Source of the DNA: Sporomusaceae bacterium
GTDB lineage: Bacteria > Bacillota > Negativicutes > Acidaminococcales > JAJUGR01
Length of the DNA: 64,000 bases
Direction: 5' to 3'
Assembly: GCA_029265905.1 (NCBI GenBank)
Contig: JAJUGR010000003.1
Location: forward strand, 62,001 to 126,000
In this document: one piece after another, positions 1 through 7,966 of the stretch
Layout of the letters: the number at the start of each line of letters is the position of its first letter
Numbering within the stretch: the first letter of the stretch is position 1
Notes under the pieces: generated by a model
The model's input: the letters and a program-made list of their open reading frames with translations, nothing else
Told to the model about the DNA's origin: nothing
Database searches by the model: none
Position numbers and translations under genes: made by a program

Positions 1-1248
1 AAGCGTTTTGGGATCCGTAATTTTGCCAGTAATGGCTGATGCGGCCGCAACCGCAGGCGAGCTAAGGTACGTTTTTGCCTTGGCGCTGCCCATGCGGCCA
101 AGGAAGTTGCGGTTGTTCGTGCCGAGCAGCACTTCGTTGTCTGCCAGCAGACCGCCGCTGCGCCCCTGACACAGCGAGCAGTAGGGATGGGTTACCATCG
201 CGCCGGCTTTGATCAGCGTTTCAATATAACCAGCGGCAATCGCTTCCTTAAAAATGCTGCGTGAGGCCGGCGTCACAATGAATTTCACAAAGGGATTGAC
301 CTTTTTCCCTTTCAGGATTTCAGCGGCCGCCGCCAGGTCCTCCAGTCGGCCATTTGTGCAGGAACCGATGAAAACTTCATTCACCGCCACATCCGTTACC
401 TCCGTGATCGGGTGCACGTTGTCAACGTACGGATGGCAAGCGATATATGGCACAAAGCTGGCTGCATCATAATGCAGCACCTGCTCGTAGTTGGCATCCT
501 CATCAAAGCTCAGCCACTTGAACGCTTCGTAATCAACGCCGCTGTATTCCGCCGTCTTGCGGTCGACAGCGAAGAGTCCGACCTTGCCGCCACACTCAAC
601 GACCATGTTCGAAATCGTCAGACGCGAATCGACGCTAAGCGCATCGACAGCCGTGCCGCAGAATTCCAGCGACTTGTACGTGCCGCCATCCGCTTTGAGA
701 TCGCCCAGGATGCACAAGATGATATCCTTCGCGTACACGTTGTCCGGAAGCTCGCCGTCGATTTGAATCTTGATTGCGCTGGGCACCCGCGCCCACATTT
801 CGCCGGTGCCTAGAATGGCGGCCATTTCCGTGTAACCGACGCCGGTTGAAAAACATCCAATCGCACCATAGGTAGTGGTGTGGGAGTCAGTGACATAAAC
901 CACGTCGCCCGGCTTCGCGTACCGCAGCTCCGGCATCAATTGATGGCTGATGCCGTCTGATTCGTGCAAACAGTCAATGCCGAACTCATCGGCAAATTTG
1001 TATCCGTAGCGCAGATGGCGCGGGTCATCTTTCAAACAGGTCGGCAACAAATGGTCAAACATAATCGCCACTTTGTTCTTGTCCCAGACCTTTTGAAAGC
1101 CCATTTCCTTAAATTTCTCGTATACAAAAGGCGTGTAAATGTCGTGAAACATCACTTTATTCGGTTTCGTAATCACAATGTCACCTGGTTTACAGGACGC
1201 CACACCCGTATTATGCATCAGAATCTTTTCCGCCAATGTATGTCCCAT
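1..1248 (-). CDS. Aconitase-family hydratase large subunit, canonical paralogue (3' end cut by window)
   Basis: This is the large subunit of a 3-isopropylmalate dehydratase / homoaconitase-type hydro-lyase, which moves a hydroxyl group on a C5-C8 dicarboxylic or tricarboxylic acid using a 4Fe-4S cluster. The reading frame starts at ATG 1248 behind AGGAGG and stays open for 416 codons to base 1. Family members are about 420 residues, so only a few C-terminal residues are missing. Visible signatures are the canonical DSHT segment, the first cluster cysteine in GSCTNGR and the CxxC pair in YCSLCQGR. It follows the small subunit by 10 bp and is probably the last gene of the nifJ transcript. The substrate cannot be read from the sequence; leucine biosynthesis, citramalate, homoaconitate and dimethylmalate are all possible, so I give no gene symbol. 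Confidence 0.9.
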   Translation of the reverse strand, partial: MGHTLAEKILMHNTGVASCKPGDIVITKPNKVMFHDIYTPFVYEKFKEMGFQKVWDKNKVAIMFDHLLPTCLKDDPRHLRYGYKFADEFGIDCLHESDGISHQLMPELRYAKPGDVVYVTDSHTTTYGAIGCFSTGVGYTEMAAILGTGEMWARVPSAIKIQIDGELPDNVYAKDIILCILGDLKADGGTYKSLEFCGTAVDALSVDSRLTISNMVVECGGKVGLFAVDRKTAEYSGVDYEAFKWLSFDEDANYEQVLHYDAASFVPYIACHPYVDNVHPITEVTDVAVNEVFIGSCTNGRLEDLAAAAEILKGKKVNPFVKFIVTPASRSIFKEAIAAGYIETLIKAGAMVTHPYCSLCQGRSGGLLADNEVLLGTNNRNFLGRMGSAKAKTYLSSPAVAAASAITGKITDPKTL

Positions 1249-1258
1249 AGCGCGCCTC

Positions 1259-1756
1259 CTAGTCAATAATGTTATTGCGTTTTTTCATGCTCTTGACGAG
1301 TCCGCCGTCTTCAATGATCGTGAACAAGTTGTCCGGCATGGCAGGAATGGCGAACTCCCGGCCGTTGCAGACCAGTTTGCTGTTGATTTCCACGGTTACG
1401 ATATCGCCCTCTTCGCAATGATCCGGCAACTCTGGACTTTCAATCAGCAACAAGCCATTGTTGATCGCATTGCGGAAAAAGATGCGCGCAAACGATTTCG
1501 CAATGACGCATTTAACCCCCAGCGCGCAAATGACTTCCGGCGCTTGTTCCCTGGATGAGCCGCAGCCGAAGTTCTTCCCCCCTACAAGGATGTCACCAGG
1601 GGTAATCAGCTTGGCCAGTTCCGGACGCAATGGCTCAAAAGCGTGCCATTTCATCTCTTCCATCGTCTCGATGGTGACGTGCTGTGTCGGAATAATAATA
1701 TCCGTATCGATATCGTCGCCAAATTTCCATACTTTACCTTTAAAAACCCTCTGCAT
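1259..1756 (-). CDS. Aconitase-family hydratase small subunit (LeuD-like)
   Basis: At 165 residues this is the swivelling small subunit that pairs with a LeuC-type large subunit. The hallmark segment GSSREQAP is present after GKNFGCG (about residues 60-75), and the N-terminus has the usual DDIDTD motif. It starts at ATG 1756 behind GGGGG and lies 15 bp after one large-subunit gene and 10 bp before another. Only one small subunit is present for two large subunits, so it may serve both. The length (165 rather than about 200) is that of the archaeal/clostridial LeuD and homoaconitase type, not the proteobacterial one. Confidence 0.93.
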   Translation of the reverse strand: MQRVFKGKVWKFGDDIDTDIIIPTQHVTIETMEEMKWHAFEPLRPELAKLITPGDILVGGKNFGCGSSREQAPEVICALGVKCVIAKSFARIFFRNAINNGLLLIESPELPDHCEEGDIVTVEINSKLVCNGREFAIPAMPDNLFTIIEDGGLVKSMKKRNNIID

Positions 1757-1771
1757 GACGCACCAGCCCCC

Positions 1772-2935
1772 TTATATCCTATTTGGCGCCGTGATAACGC
1801 CGGTTACCGCGCTTGCAGCCGCTGTCGCCGCAGAAGAAAGATAGATTTTAGCCGTATCTGCGCCGGCGCAGCCTTTGCAATTGTGCGAGCCGGCCGAAAC
1901 AAGCACTTCGTCCGTGTCTATGATCCCTTGTGATTTTCCCCAGCAAACGCTGCAGCCTTGGTTCATGACGATGGCGCCCGCATCAATAAAGTCAGTAATC
2001 AGCCCTTCCTGCAGGGCCTGAACATACACCGCGCTCGTCGCCGGTGCGATCATCATCCGCACGCCGCGGGCCGTTTTTTTCCCGCGAACGATATCCGCCG
2101 CGACCCGCAGGTCTTCAATGCGACCGGCTGAGCAACCGCCGATAAAGACTTCGTTCACTGGAATCGATAGCAATTGTCCCACTTCTACAATATCTTCAAA
2201 ATTATCAGGTTTTGCCACACACACTGAAACGTCATTCAAATCCAGGCGATAATGAGCGGCGTAGTCATCAGGGTTGCTCGCGTCCAGGTTGACAATGGCT
2301 GTCATCGCCCCTGTCCGACCGGCCAAATTACACAAGGTGATGCGGTCATTCAAGGTAAGCGTTTGAAAAGCGTCTCCGGAAAATTCGATTATTTTACCCG
2401 CCAATTTAGTGGTCCCCATCATCCGCAGGACCGTCAAGATAACGTCTTTTGCTTGCACGCCAGCTTTCATTTCCCCCACTAACTCGATGTTGACTGCTTC
2501 CGGTGCGGCGAAGGGAACTGTTCCGGTCTGCATAGCTTTGGCCAGCGCCTCAGGCGATACTTTCAAGCCAACCGCCCCAACAGCGCCAAAGACGGCCATG
2601 TGTTCGCCGCAGCCGACAACCACCTGACCTGGCTTAACATGGTTGTCAAGCAGCAACTGATAGCCAATCCCCTCGCCATTGTAGAAAACCGTATCATGCT
2701 GTTTGGCAAAGTTGATGAGCTTGCGCTGAATTGCCGACACTTCGACCGAGCCGCTAGGCGTGTCATGATCCAATACAACAACAACACGCTTATTGTCAAA
2801 CAACGTCGCTCCGCCCATGCAATCAACACCGCTGTGCGCGGCTGCGTCATTGACGATGCAAAAATCCACGTGCAGCGCCGTGGATTTTTCCGCTGTCACG
2901 CTTGCTTCAGACAGCACTTTTTCGATTAAAACCAT
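1772..2935 (-). CDS. Aconitase-family hydratase large subunit, divergent paralogue
   Basis: This 387-residue large subunit starts at ATG 2935 with AGGTGG upstream. The three cluster cysteines are kept (GGCSAGR, and CSVC in the C-terminal half), as is the C-terminal SSAATAAASA stretch that matches the downstream paralogue. The segment that reads DSHT in ordinary family members is here CGEHMAV, and the N-terminal region is shorter. The cluster is therefore probably bound, but substrate handling should differ from the canonical copy at 1-1248. It comes 96 bp after nifJ, with a hairpin between them. It may have a related but different substrate from its neighbour, or act in the opposite direction; the sequence does not decide. 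Confidence 0.88.
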   Translation of the reverse strand: MVLIEKVLSEASVTAEKSTALHVDFCIVNDAAAHSGVDCMGGATLFDNKRVVVVLDHDTPSGSVEVSAIQRKLINFAKQHDTVFYNGEGIGYQLLLDNHVKPGQVVVGCGEHMAVFGAVGAVGLKVSPEALAKAMQTGTVPFAAPEAVNIELVGEMKAGVQAKDVILTVLRMMGTTKLAGKIIEFSGDAFQTLTLNDRITLCNLAGRTGAMTAIVNLDASNPDDYAAHYRLDLNDVSVCVAKPDNFEDIVEVGQLLSIPVNEVFIGGCSAGRIEDLRVAADIVRGKKTARGVRMMIAPATSAVYVQALQEGLITDFIDAGAIVMNQGCSVCWGKSQGIIDTDEVLVSAGSHNCKGCAGADTAKIYLSSAATAAASAVTGVITAPNRI

Positions 2936-2989
2936 TGAGATTCCACCTCTCTGCCTTTACGTATTATCCAACATCCCTTTTGTTTACCT

Positions 2990-3020
2990 GAGAGAACGTG
3001 CACTTGACGCACGCTCCCTC
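2990..3020 (-). other. Intercistronic hairpin between nifJ and the hydratase genes
   Basis: Arms 2990-3001 and 3009-3020 can pair over 12 bp (two G-U pairs on the transcribed strand) around a 7-nt loop. No T-run follows, so it is more likely an mRNA-processing or stability element that separates nifJ from the hydratase genes than a full terminator. Confidence 0.45.
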
Positions 3021-3031
3021 AAGCGATCAAG

Positions 3032-6000
3032 TTATCTGTCCGCCAAGCTTTTGTAGGCTTGGTATTTTTCACTGGCTGCGCTTTCAGCGGCAGCAAACAG
3101 CTCCTCCGCGGCTTGAGGGAAGGTTCTCACCAAGGAAGAATAGCGCACTTCGCCCATCAAAAACTCGCGGAAGCTCGCTTTTGGCTCTTTGGAGTCCAGC
3201 TGGAACGGATTTTTCCCTTGCTGCTTCAGTCTGGGGTCAAAGCGGTACAGATGCCAGTAGCCGGCTTCAACCGCATTTTTCGACTCCAGCTGGGCGCAGC
3301 CCATGCCCTTGGTCAAGCCGTGGTTGATGCAGGGCGCATAGGCGATAATGAGCGACGGACCCTTATAGCTTTCCGCTTCCCGCATCACACGGACGAGTTG
3401 CGCGTGGCTTGCGCCCATCGCCACCTGCGCCACATAGACGTAGCCGTACGTCATGGCCAGCATGCCCAAATCTTTTTTCTGGATTTTCTTGCCGGAGGCG
3501 GCAAACTGCGCCACAGCGCCGAGCGGCGTCGCCTTAGAAGACTGTCCGCCGGTGTTGGAGTACACTTCCGTATCGACGACCAGGATATTGACGTCTTCGC
3601 CGGAGGCCAAGACGTGGTCCAAGCCGCCGAAGCCGATGTCATAAGCCCAGCCGTCGCCGCCATACATCCAGAGGGATTTTTTCGTCAGGTGCTCTTTGTT
3701 GTTCAGGATGTACGTCTTGAGCGCTTGCGCTTCACCAGTCAACGCTTCCGCCGACAGCGCGGCCACTAGGCTGCGGCTCAGCTCTTTCGTCACGTCGCCC
3801 TCGTTGTCAGCGTCAATCGCTGCCAGCCAGGCAGTGATCGCGTCTTGCAAAGTTGCGCTGCCAACCAGCGGCAGGAGCGCTTCCACTTTGGCCGCCAGGC
3901 GTTGGCGCTGCTGTCTGACCGACAGGCACATGCCCAGACTGAATTCCGCGTTGTTTTCAAACAGCGAGTTGGACCAGGCCGGGCCGAAGCCGTCCTTGTC
4001 GACCGTATACGGGAAGCTTGGCGCCGCCGCGCCCCAGGCTTGCGTGCAGCCGGTGGCGTTGGCGACGATCATCCGGTCGCCGAAGAGCTGCGTCATCAGC
4101 TTCATGTACGGCGTTTCGCCGCAGCCGGAGCAGGCGCCGGAGAATTCCAACAGCGGCTGTTCAAACTGACTGCCCTTGACGCTGAACCTGTCCAGCGGAT
4201 TTTTCTTGTGCGACAGCGACAGCGAGAAATCCCATAACGCCATCTCTTCCTTGCGTCCTTGAAGCGGCGTCATGACGAGCGCCTTGTCTTTTGCCGGGCA
4301 GACCTGCGCGCAACTGCCGCAACCGGCGCAGTCGAGCACGTCAACCTGTATGCGGTATTGGTAAGCGTCCAGACCCGGCCCCTTGCCCCTAACGGTCGCG
4401 TACCCGGCCGGCGCAGCCGCCGCTTCCGCCTCCGTCAACAGGAACGGCCGGATAGCCGCATGCGGACAAACGTAGGCGCATTGGTTGCATTGCAGGCAAT
4501 TTTCTGGCTTCCAGGCGGGCACGTCGATCGCGATGCCGCGTTTTTCGTAAGCCGAAGTACCCAGCGGGAAAGTCCCATCTTCTCTGCCGACAAACTTGCT
4601 CACCGGTATGTCGTCACCTTTTTGGGCATTCATCGGGATCAGCATATCTTTGATAAAGGCGGGCAGGTTGGCGTCGTCCGTCGTTTCCGCGTCGACCGCG
4701 CTCAGCCAAGCCGCCGGCACATCCACTTTCACAACGCCGTCGACGCCGTTGTCCACGGCCGCCTTGTTCATCGCCACAACCTTTTCGCCCTTCTTGCCGT
4801 AGGATTTCACAATCGCCGCCTTCATATATTCAACCGCTTGTTCGATCGGGATTACGTTGGCCAGCTTGAAGAAGGCCGCCTGCAAAATGGAATTCGTCCG
4901 GTTGCCCAGGCCGATTTCTTTAGCAATCTTCGTGGCATCAATCACATAGAACTGGATGTTTTTGGCCGCTAATTCGCGTTTTACCTTGGCCGGCAGGTTG
5001 TTCTCCAGCTCGTCACCCTGCCAGGCGCAATTCAAGAGGAAAGTGCCGCCTTGCTTGATGTCGGTGACAATATCGTACTTGTCGATATACGAGGGATTAT
5101 GGCAAGCGACAAAGTTAGCCGCTTTGACGTAATAGCTGGAACGGATCGGCGCCCTGCCGAAGCGCAAGTGAGACTTGGTCACGCCGCCGGACTTTTTCGT
5201 GTCGTATTCAAAATAAGCTTGCACATACATGTCCGTATGGTCACCGATAATTTTAATCGAATTCTTGTTTGCACCAACCGTGCCATCCGAGCCAAGGCCC
5301 CAAAACTTGCAGCTGATCGTGCTGCTGTCAGCCAAATCAAGCTCCGGCCCAACTGGCAATGACAGATGCGTCACATCATCGGTGATGCCCACGGTAAAGT
5401 GATTTTTCGCCGCCGGTTTCATCATATTTTCATAAACAGCCAGCATTTGCGCCGGGGTCACGTCTTTCGACGACAAACCATAGCGTCCGGCGAGTATTTG
5501 CGGACGCACGTCTTTTTCGTTGAACGCAGAGCAGACGTCCGCATACAGCGGTTCGCCTACTGCGCCTGGTTCTTTGGTCCGATCCAGCACCGTTATTTTT
5601 TGCACCGTGCCGGGCAACTCCCGGAAGAAATGCTCCAAGGAGAACGGTCGGTATAAATGCACCTGCAGATAGCCGGTCTTTTTGCCCTGCTTATTCAACA
5701 GCTCAACCGTCTCTTGAATCGCCCCACTAGCCGAACCCATGGCAACAACGATGTATTCAGCATCAGGCGCACCGTAATAATTAAACAGTTTGTAATTTCT
5801 GCCGGTTAATTGATTGATTTTATCCATGTAATCTTCGACGATCGCTGGCAGGCGGTCGTAAAAGGGATTGCACGCCTCGCGCGCCTGGAAGAATACGTCC
5901 GGGTTTTCAGCCGCACTGCGCAACACCGGTCTTTCCGGATTCAAAGAGTGCTTACGGAACGCCTCCAGCGCGTCTTGGTCAAGCAAATTACCCAAGTCAT

Positions 6001-6565
6001 CATAATCAATGCAGTCCACTTTTTGAATTTCGTGCGACGTTCTAAAGCCGTCAAAGAAATGGAGGAAAGGAACGCGCCCTTTGATCGCCGCCAAATGCGC
6101 CACACCGGCCAAATCCATGACTTCCTGCACGCTGCCGGTCGAGAGCATTGCAAACCCGGTCTGGCGGCAAGCCATCACGTCCGAATGATCGCCAAAGATG
6201 GAAAAAGCATGCGTTCCGATAGTCCGAGCGGTAACATGCAACACACCAGGCTTCAATTGCCCAGCCAATCTGTACATGGTCGGGACCATCAGCAACAGGC
6301 CTTGCGAAGCAGTATACGAAGTCGTTAAGGCGCCCGTTTCCAGCGCCCCGTGCATGGCGCCGACAGCGCCCGCTTCCGACTGCATTTCTACTAATTTGAC
6401 CGTTTGACCGAACAAATTCTTTTTACCCTTAGCAGACCAGGCGTCTACATGTTCCGCCATCGGCGAAGACGGCGTAATCGGATAAATTGTCGCCACTTCC
6501 GTGAAAGCATACGAAACATAGGCCGCTGCTTCGTTGCCGTCCATCGTTTTCATGACCTTTCCCAT
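3032..6565 (-). CDS. nifJ: Pyruvate:ferredoxin (flavodoxin) oxidoreductase
   Basis: This single-chain enzyme of about 1177 residues oxidises pyruvate and CoA to acetyl-CoA and CO2, passing electrons to ferredoxin in the cytoplasm. The order is typical: N-terminal pyrimidine-binding domain (YPITPSSPMAEH near residue 35), transketolase C-like domain, CoA-binding region, a two-cluster ferredoxin domain (CLQCNQCAYVCP near 690 and CAGCGSCAQVCP near 750) and the TPP domain (CSGCGETPY near 811, GDGWAYDIG near 972). I start it at ATG 6565 (MGKVMKTMDG) because GAAAGGGG lies just ahead; an in-frame start 21 bp upstream would place the initiation codon before this ribosome site. Two palindromic operators sit directly upstream, so it is probably repressed by the divergent LacI-type protein. 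Confidence 0.97.
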   Translation of the reverse strand: MGKVMKTMDGNEAAAYVSYAFTEVATIYPITPSSPMAEHVDAWSAKGKKNLFGQTVKLVEMQSEAGAVGAMHGALETGALTTSYTASQGLLLMVPTMYRLAGQLKPGVLHVTARTIGTHAFSIFGDHSDVMACRQTGFAMLSTGSVQEVMDLAGVAHLAAIKGRVPFLHFFDGFRTSHEIQKVDCIDYDDLGNLLDQDALEAFRKHSLNPERPVLRSAAENPDVFFQAREACNPFYDRLPAIVEDYMDKINQLTGRNYKLFNYYGAPDAEYIVVAMGSASGAIQETVELLNKQGKKTGYLQVHLYRPFSLEHFFRELPGTVQKITVLDRTKEPGAVGEPLYADVCSAFNEKDVRPQILAGRYGLSSKDVTPAQMLAVYENMMKPAAKNHFTVGITDDVTHLSLPVGPELDLADSSTISCKFWGLGSDGTVGANKNSIKIIGDHTDMYVQAYFEYDTKKSGGVTKSHLRFGRAPIRSSYYVKAANFVACHNPSYIDKYDIVTDIKQGGTFLLNCAWQGDELENNLPAKVKRELAAKNIQFYVIDATKIAKEIGLGNRTNSILQAAFFKLANVIPIEQAVEYMKAAIVKSYGKKGEKVVAMNKAAVDNGVDGVVKVDVPAAWLSAVDAETTDDANLPAFIKDMLIPMNAQKGDDIPVSKFVGREDGTFPLGTSAYEKRGIAIDVPAWKPENCLQCNQCAYVCPHAAIRPFLLTEAEAAAAPAGYATVRGKGPGLDAYQYRIQVDVLDCAGCGSCAQVCPAKDKALVMTPLQGRKEEMALWDFSLSLSHKKNPLDRFSVKGSQFEQPLLEFSGACSGCGETPYMKLMTQLFGDRMIVANATGCTQAWGAAAPSFPYTVDKDGFGPAWSNSLFENNAEFSLGMCLSVRQQRQRLAAKVEALLPLVGSATLQDAITAWLAAIDADNEGDVTKELSRSLVAALSAEALTGEAQALKTYILNNKEHLTKKSLWMYGGDGWAYDIGFGGLDHVLASGEDVNILVVDTEVYSNTGGQSSKATPLGAVAQFAASGKKIQKKDLGMLAMTYGYVYVAQVAMGASHAQLVRVMREAESYKGPSLIIAYAPCINHGLTKGMGCAQLESKNAVEAGYWHLYRFDPRLKQQGKNPFQLDSKEPKASFREFLMGEVRYSSLVRTFPQAAEELFAAAESAASEKYQAYKSLADR

Positions 6566-6589
6566 TTCACTACCCCTTTCAATCAACTA

Positions 6590-6605
6590 AGTAGAACGTT
6601 CTACT
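6590..6605. promoter_or_regulatory. LacI-type operator, proximal copy
   Basis: AGTAGAACGTTCTACT is a perfect 16-bp palindrome with the central CG step usual for LacI/GalR operators. It lies 24 bp upstream of the nifJ start, beyond the promoter. An identical copy lies 27 bp away. Confidence 0.82.
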
Positions 6606-6609
6606 TAAA

Positions 6610-6637
6610 GGCTATCAGTAGAACGTTCTACTGTCAA
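6610..6637 (-). promoter_or_regulatory. nifJ promoter
   Basis: On the minus strand a perfect -35 TTGACA (6632-6637) is followed after about 17 bp by TAGCCT, a poor -10. A weak -10 next to a perfect -35 with an operator in the spacer fits a regulated promoter. Confidence 0.55.
6617..6632. promoter_or_regulatory. LacI-type operator, distal copy inside the nifJ promoter
   Basis: This is the second identical AGTAGAACGTTCTACT palindrome. It fills the spacer directly after the TTGACA hexamer, so bound repressor would block RNA polymerase. The centre-to-centre distance to the first copy is 27 bp. Confidence 0.82.
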
Positions 6638-6685
6638 GATCGTTGCGAATATTTTTTATACGTCAAGGTATTCACTAGTTTAAGC

Positions 6686-6714
6686 TTGATTTCAGTCCGG
6701 TTTTGTTTTATTAT
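6686..6714 (+). promoter_or_regulatory. Promoter of the LacI-family regulator
   Basis: TTGATT (6686-6691), a 17-bp spacer and TATTAT (6709-6714) face the regulator gene. The operators lie about 55-125 bp upstream of this -10, so autoregulation is possible but would need looping. Confidence 0.6.
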
Positions 6715-6834
6715 TTGATTTCATTAGCAATAAAGAAAATTGATGTTGGGTCCAATACAGAGGGAAATATCATTTTGAGGCGAATAATTAATAGTTAAAC
6801 AATTGTTGCAAAAATAAACGAGGTGACTGATAAC

Positions 6835-7854
6835 ATGCCGACAATAATCGACGTAGCCAACCTCGCCGGAGTATCAAAATCAACCGTTTCCATCATCATC
6901 AACGGCCAGGCGGAAGATCGAAAAATATCGGCCGAAACGCAGGAAAAAGTCATGAACGCCATTAAACAGCTCAATTACAGCCCAAACGTTTCGGCTAAAA
7001 AGCTGCGCAATACGGCGAATAAAGAGTATACGCTTGCGGTATACTGGGCGTCTGACTATCGGACTAATTTCTTATCCCGCATGATTTCCGGCATACAGAA
7101 GGAAATAGTAAAACATAACTATCTCGTCAACATTATGATCTGCCCTTACAAAAGCGGTTTTTTGCACGTGGAAAAAGGCTTGCATAGCAGCAACCAGTTT
7201 CATGCCGCGATTATCGCCAATACCTCGGCCGCTGATATGGCTTACTTAAATACAACCGCGCCCAAAATACCGTTTGTGCTTTTTAACCGTTTTTCCGAAC
7301 AATATAATTCCGTTACGATCGACAATTTTGAAGCCGGACAAAAAGCGGCTACTCTGCTGATTAAAAATGGCTTTAAAAACATCGGCATGGTCTTATTTAA
7401 AGACCCTTATTTAGCCATGAGTCAAAGAAGTCACGGTTTTATTGAAACATGTAAAGCTAATGGGATTACCATTGCCAAAAAAAATATTATTACCACCGAG
7501 AACTCCCTGCATGGCGGCGTTACGGCCGCTGAACGCTTCTTGAAACTGACTCACCCGCCCAAAGCGATCTACTGCGATTCCGACTCACAAGCGCAAGGCA
7601 TGCTCCATGTGTTAAACAAACACGCGGTAAGGGTACCCAAGGACGTAGCGATTGTAACAATCGGCATGGGCAACTCAGAAGCCAATAAGTATAGTACGCC
7701 AACGCTTACCGTAGTCGAGATCCCCATTGAGCAAATAGCGGCGGAGTGTATCAACCTGATTATCGGTGTCCTCAACCATCAAATCACGCCCCCGCGCCAT
7801 ATCAAAATCGATACTAGTCTCATCATTCGCGAATCATGCCGCAGCCCGCAATAA
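6835..7854 (+). CDS. LacI/GalR-family transcriptional regulator
   Basis: This 339-residue DNA-binding repressor has the family's N-terminal helix-turn-helix (TIIDVANLAGVSKSTVS at residues 2-18), hinge region (QLNYSPNVSAKKLR) and periplasmic-binding-protein-like effector domain. The start is ATG 6835, eight bases after GAGGTGA; a GTG 12 bp upstream lies inside that ribosome site. It is divergent from nifJ and next to two palindromes of the size and symmetry LacI proteins bind, so it probably controls nifJ and the hydratase genes. The effector is unknown. The gene ends inside a long perfect palindrome. Confidence 0.93.
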   Translation: MPTIIDVANLAGVSKSTVSIIINGQAEDRKISAETQEKVMNAIKQLNYSPNVSAKKLRNTANKEYTLAVYWASDYRTNFLSRMISGIQKEIVKHNYLVNIMICPYKSGFLHVEKGLHSSNQFHAAIIANTSAADMAYLNTTAPKIPFVLFNRFSEQYNSVTIDNFEAGQKAATLLIKNGFKNIGMVLFKDPYLAMSQRSHGFIETCKANGITIAKKNIITTENSLHGGVTAAERFLKLTHPPKAIYCDSDSQAQGMLHVLNKHAVRVPKDVAIVTIGMGNSEANKYSTPTLTVVEIPIEQIAAECINLIIGVLNHQITPPRHIKIDTSLIIRESCRSPQ

Positions 7855-7908
7855 AAAACAGCGGTAATGGATTTTCAAAATCCATTACCGCTGTTTTTTA
7901 TTGCGGGC
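7844..7908. terminator. Bidirectional terminator: 65-nt perfect inverted repeat
   Basis: Arms 7844-7875 and 7877-7908 are exact reverse complements over 32 bp around one central base. The stem carries A-runs and T-runs on both flanks, so it can end transcripts from both sides. It contains the last three codons and the stop codon of the regulator gene. Confidence 0.85.
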
Positions 7909-7966
7909 AATCGCATTTGTCGTCGCCACATGCCGGAAGCCATTTTCCTCAAACAGCGCGGACCAA

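Noticed and set aside
1772..2935. Degenerate pseudogene status for the divergent hydratase subunit
   Set aside because: The frame is intact with a good ribosome site, and the cluster cysteines are kept; divergence is confined to specific segments, which fits altered specificity.
6566..6586. Longer nifJ start (MIERGSE extension)
   Set aside because: The upstream codon would place the ribosome site inside the coding region; GAAAGGGG is correctly spaced only for ATG 6565.
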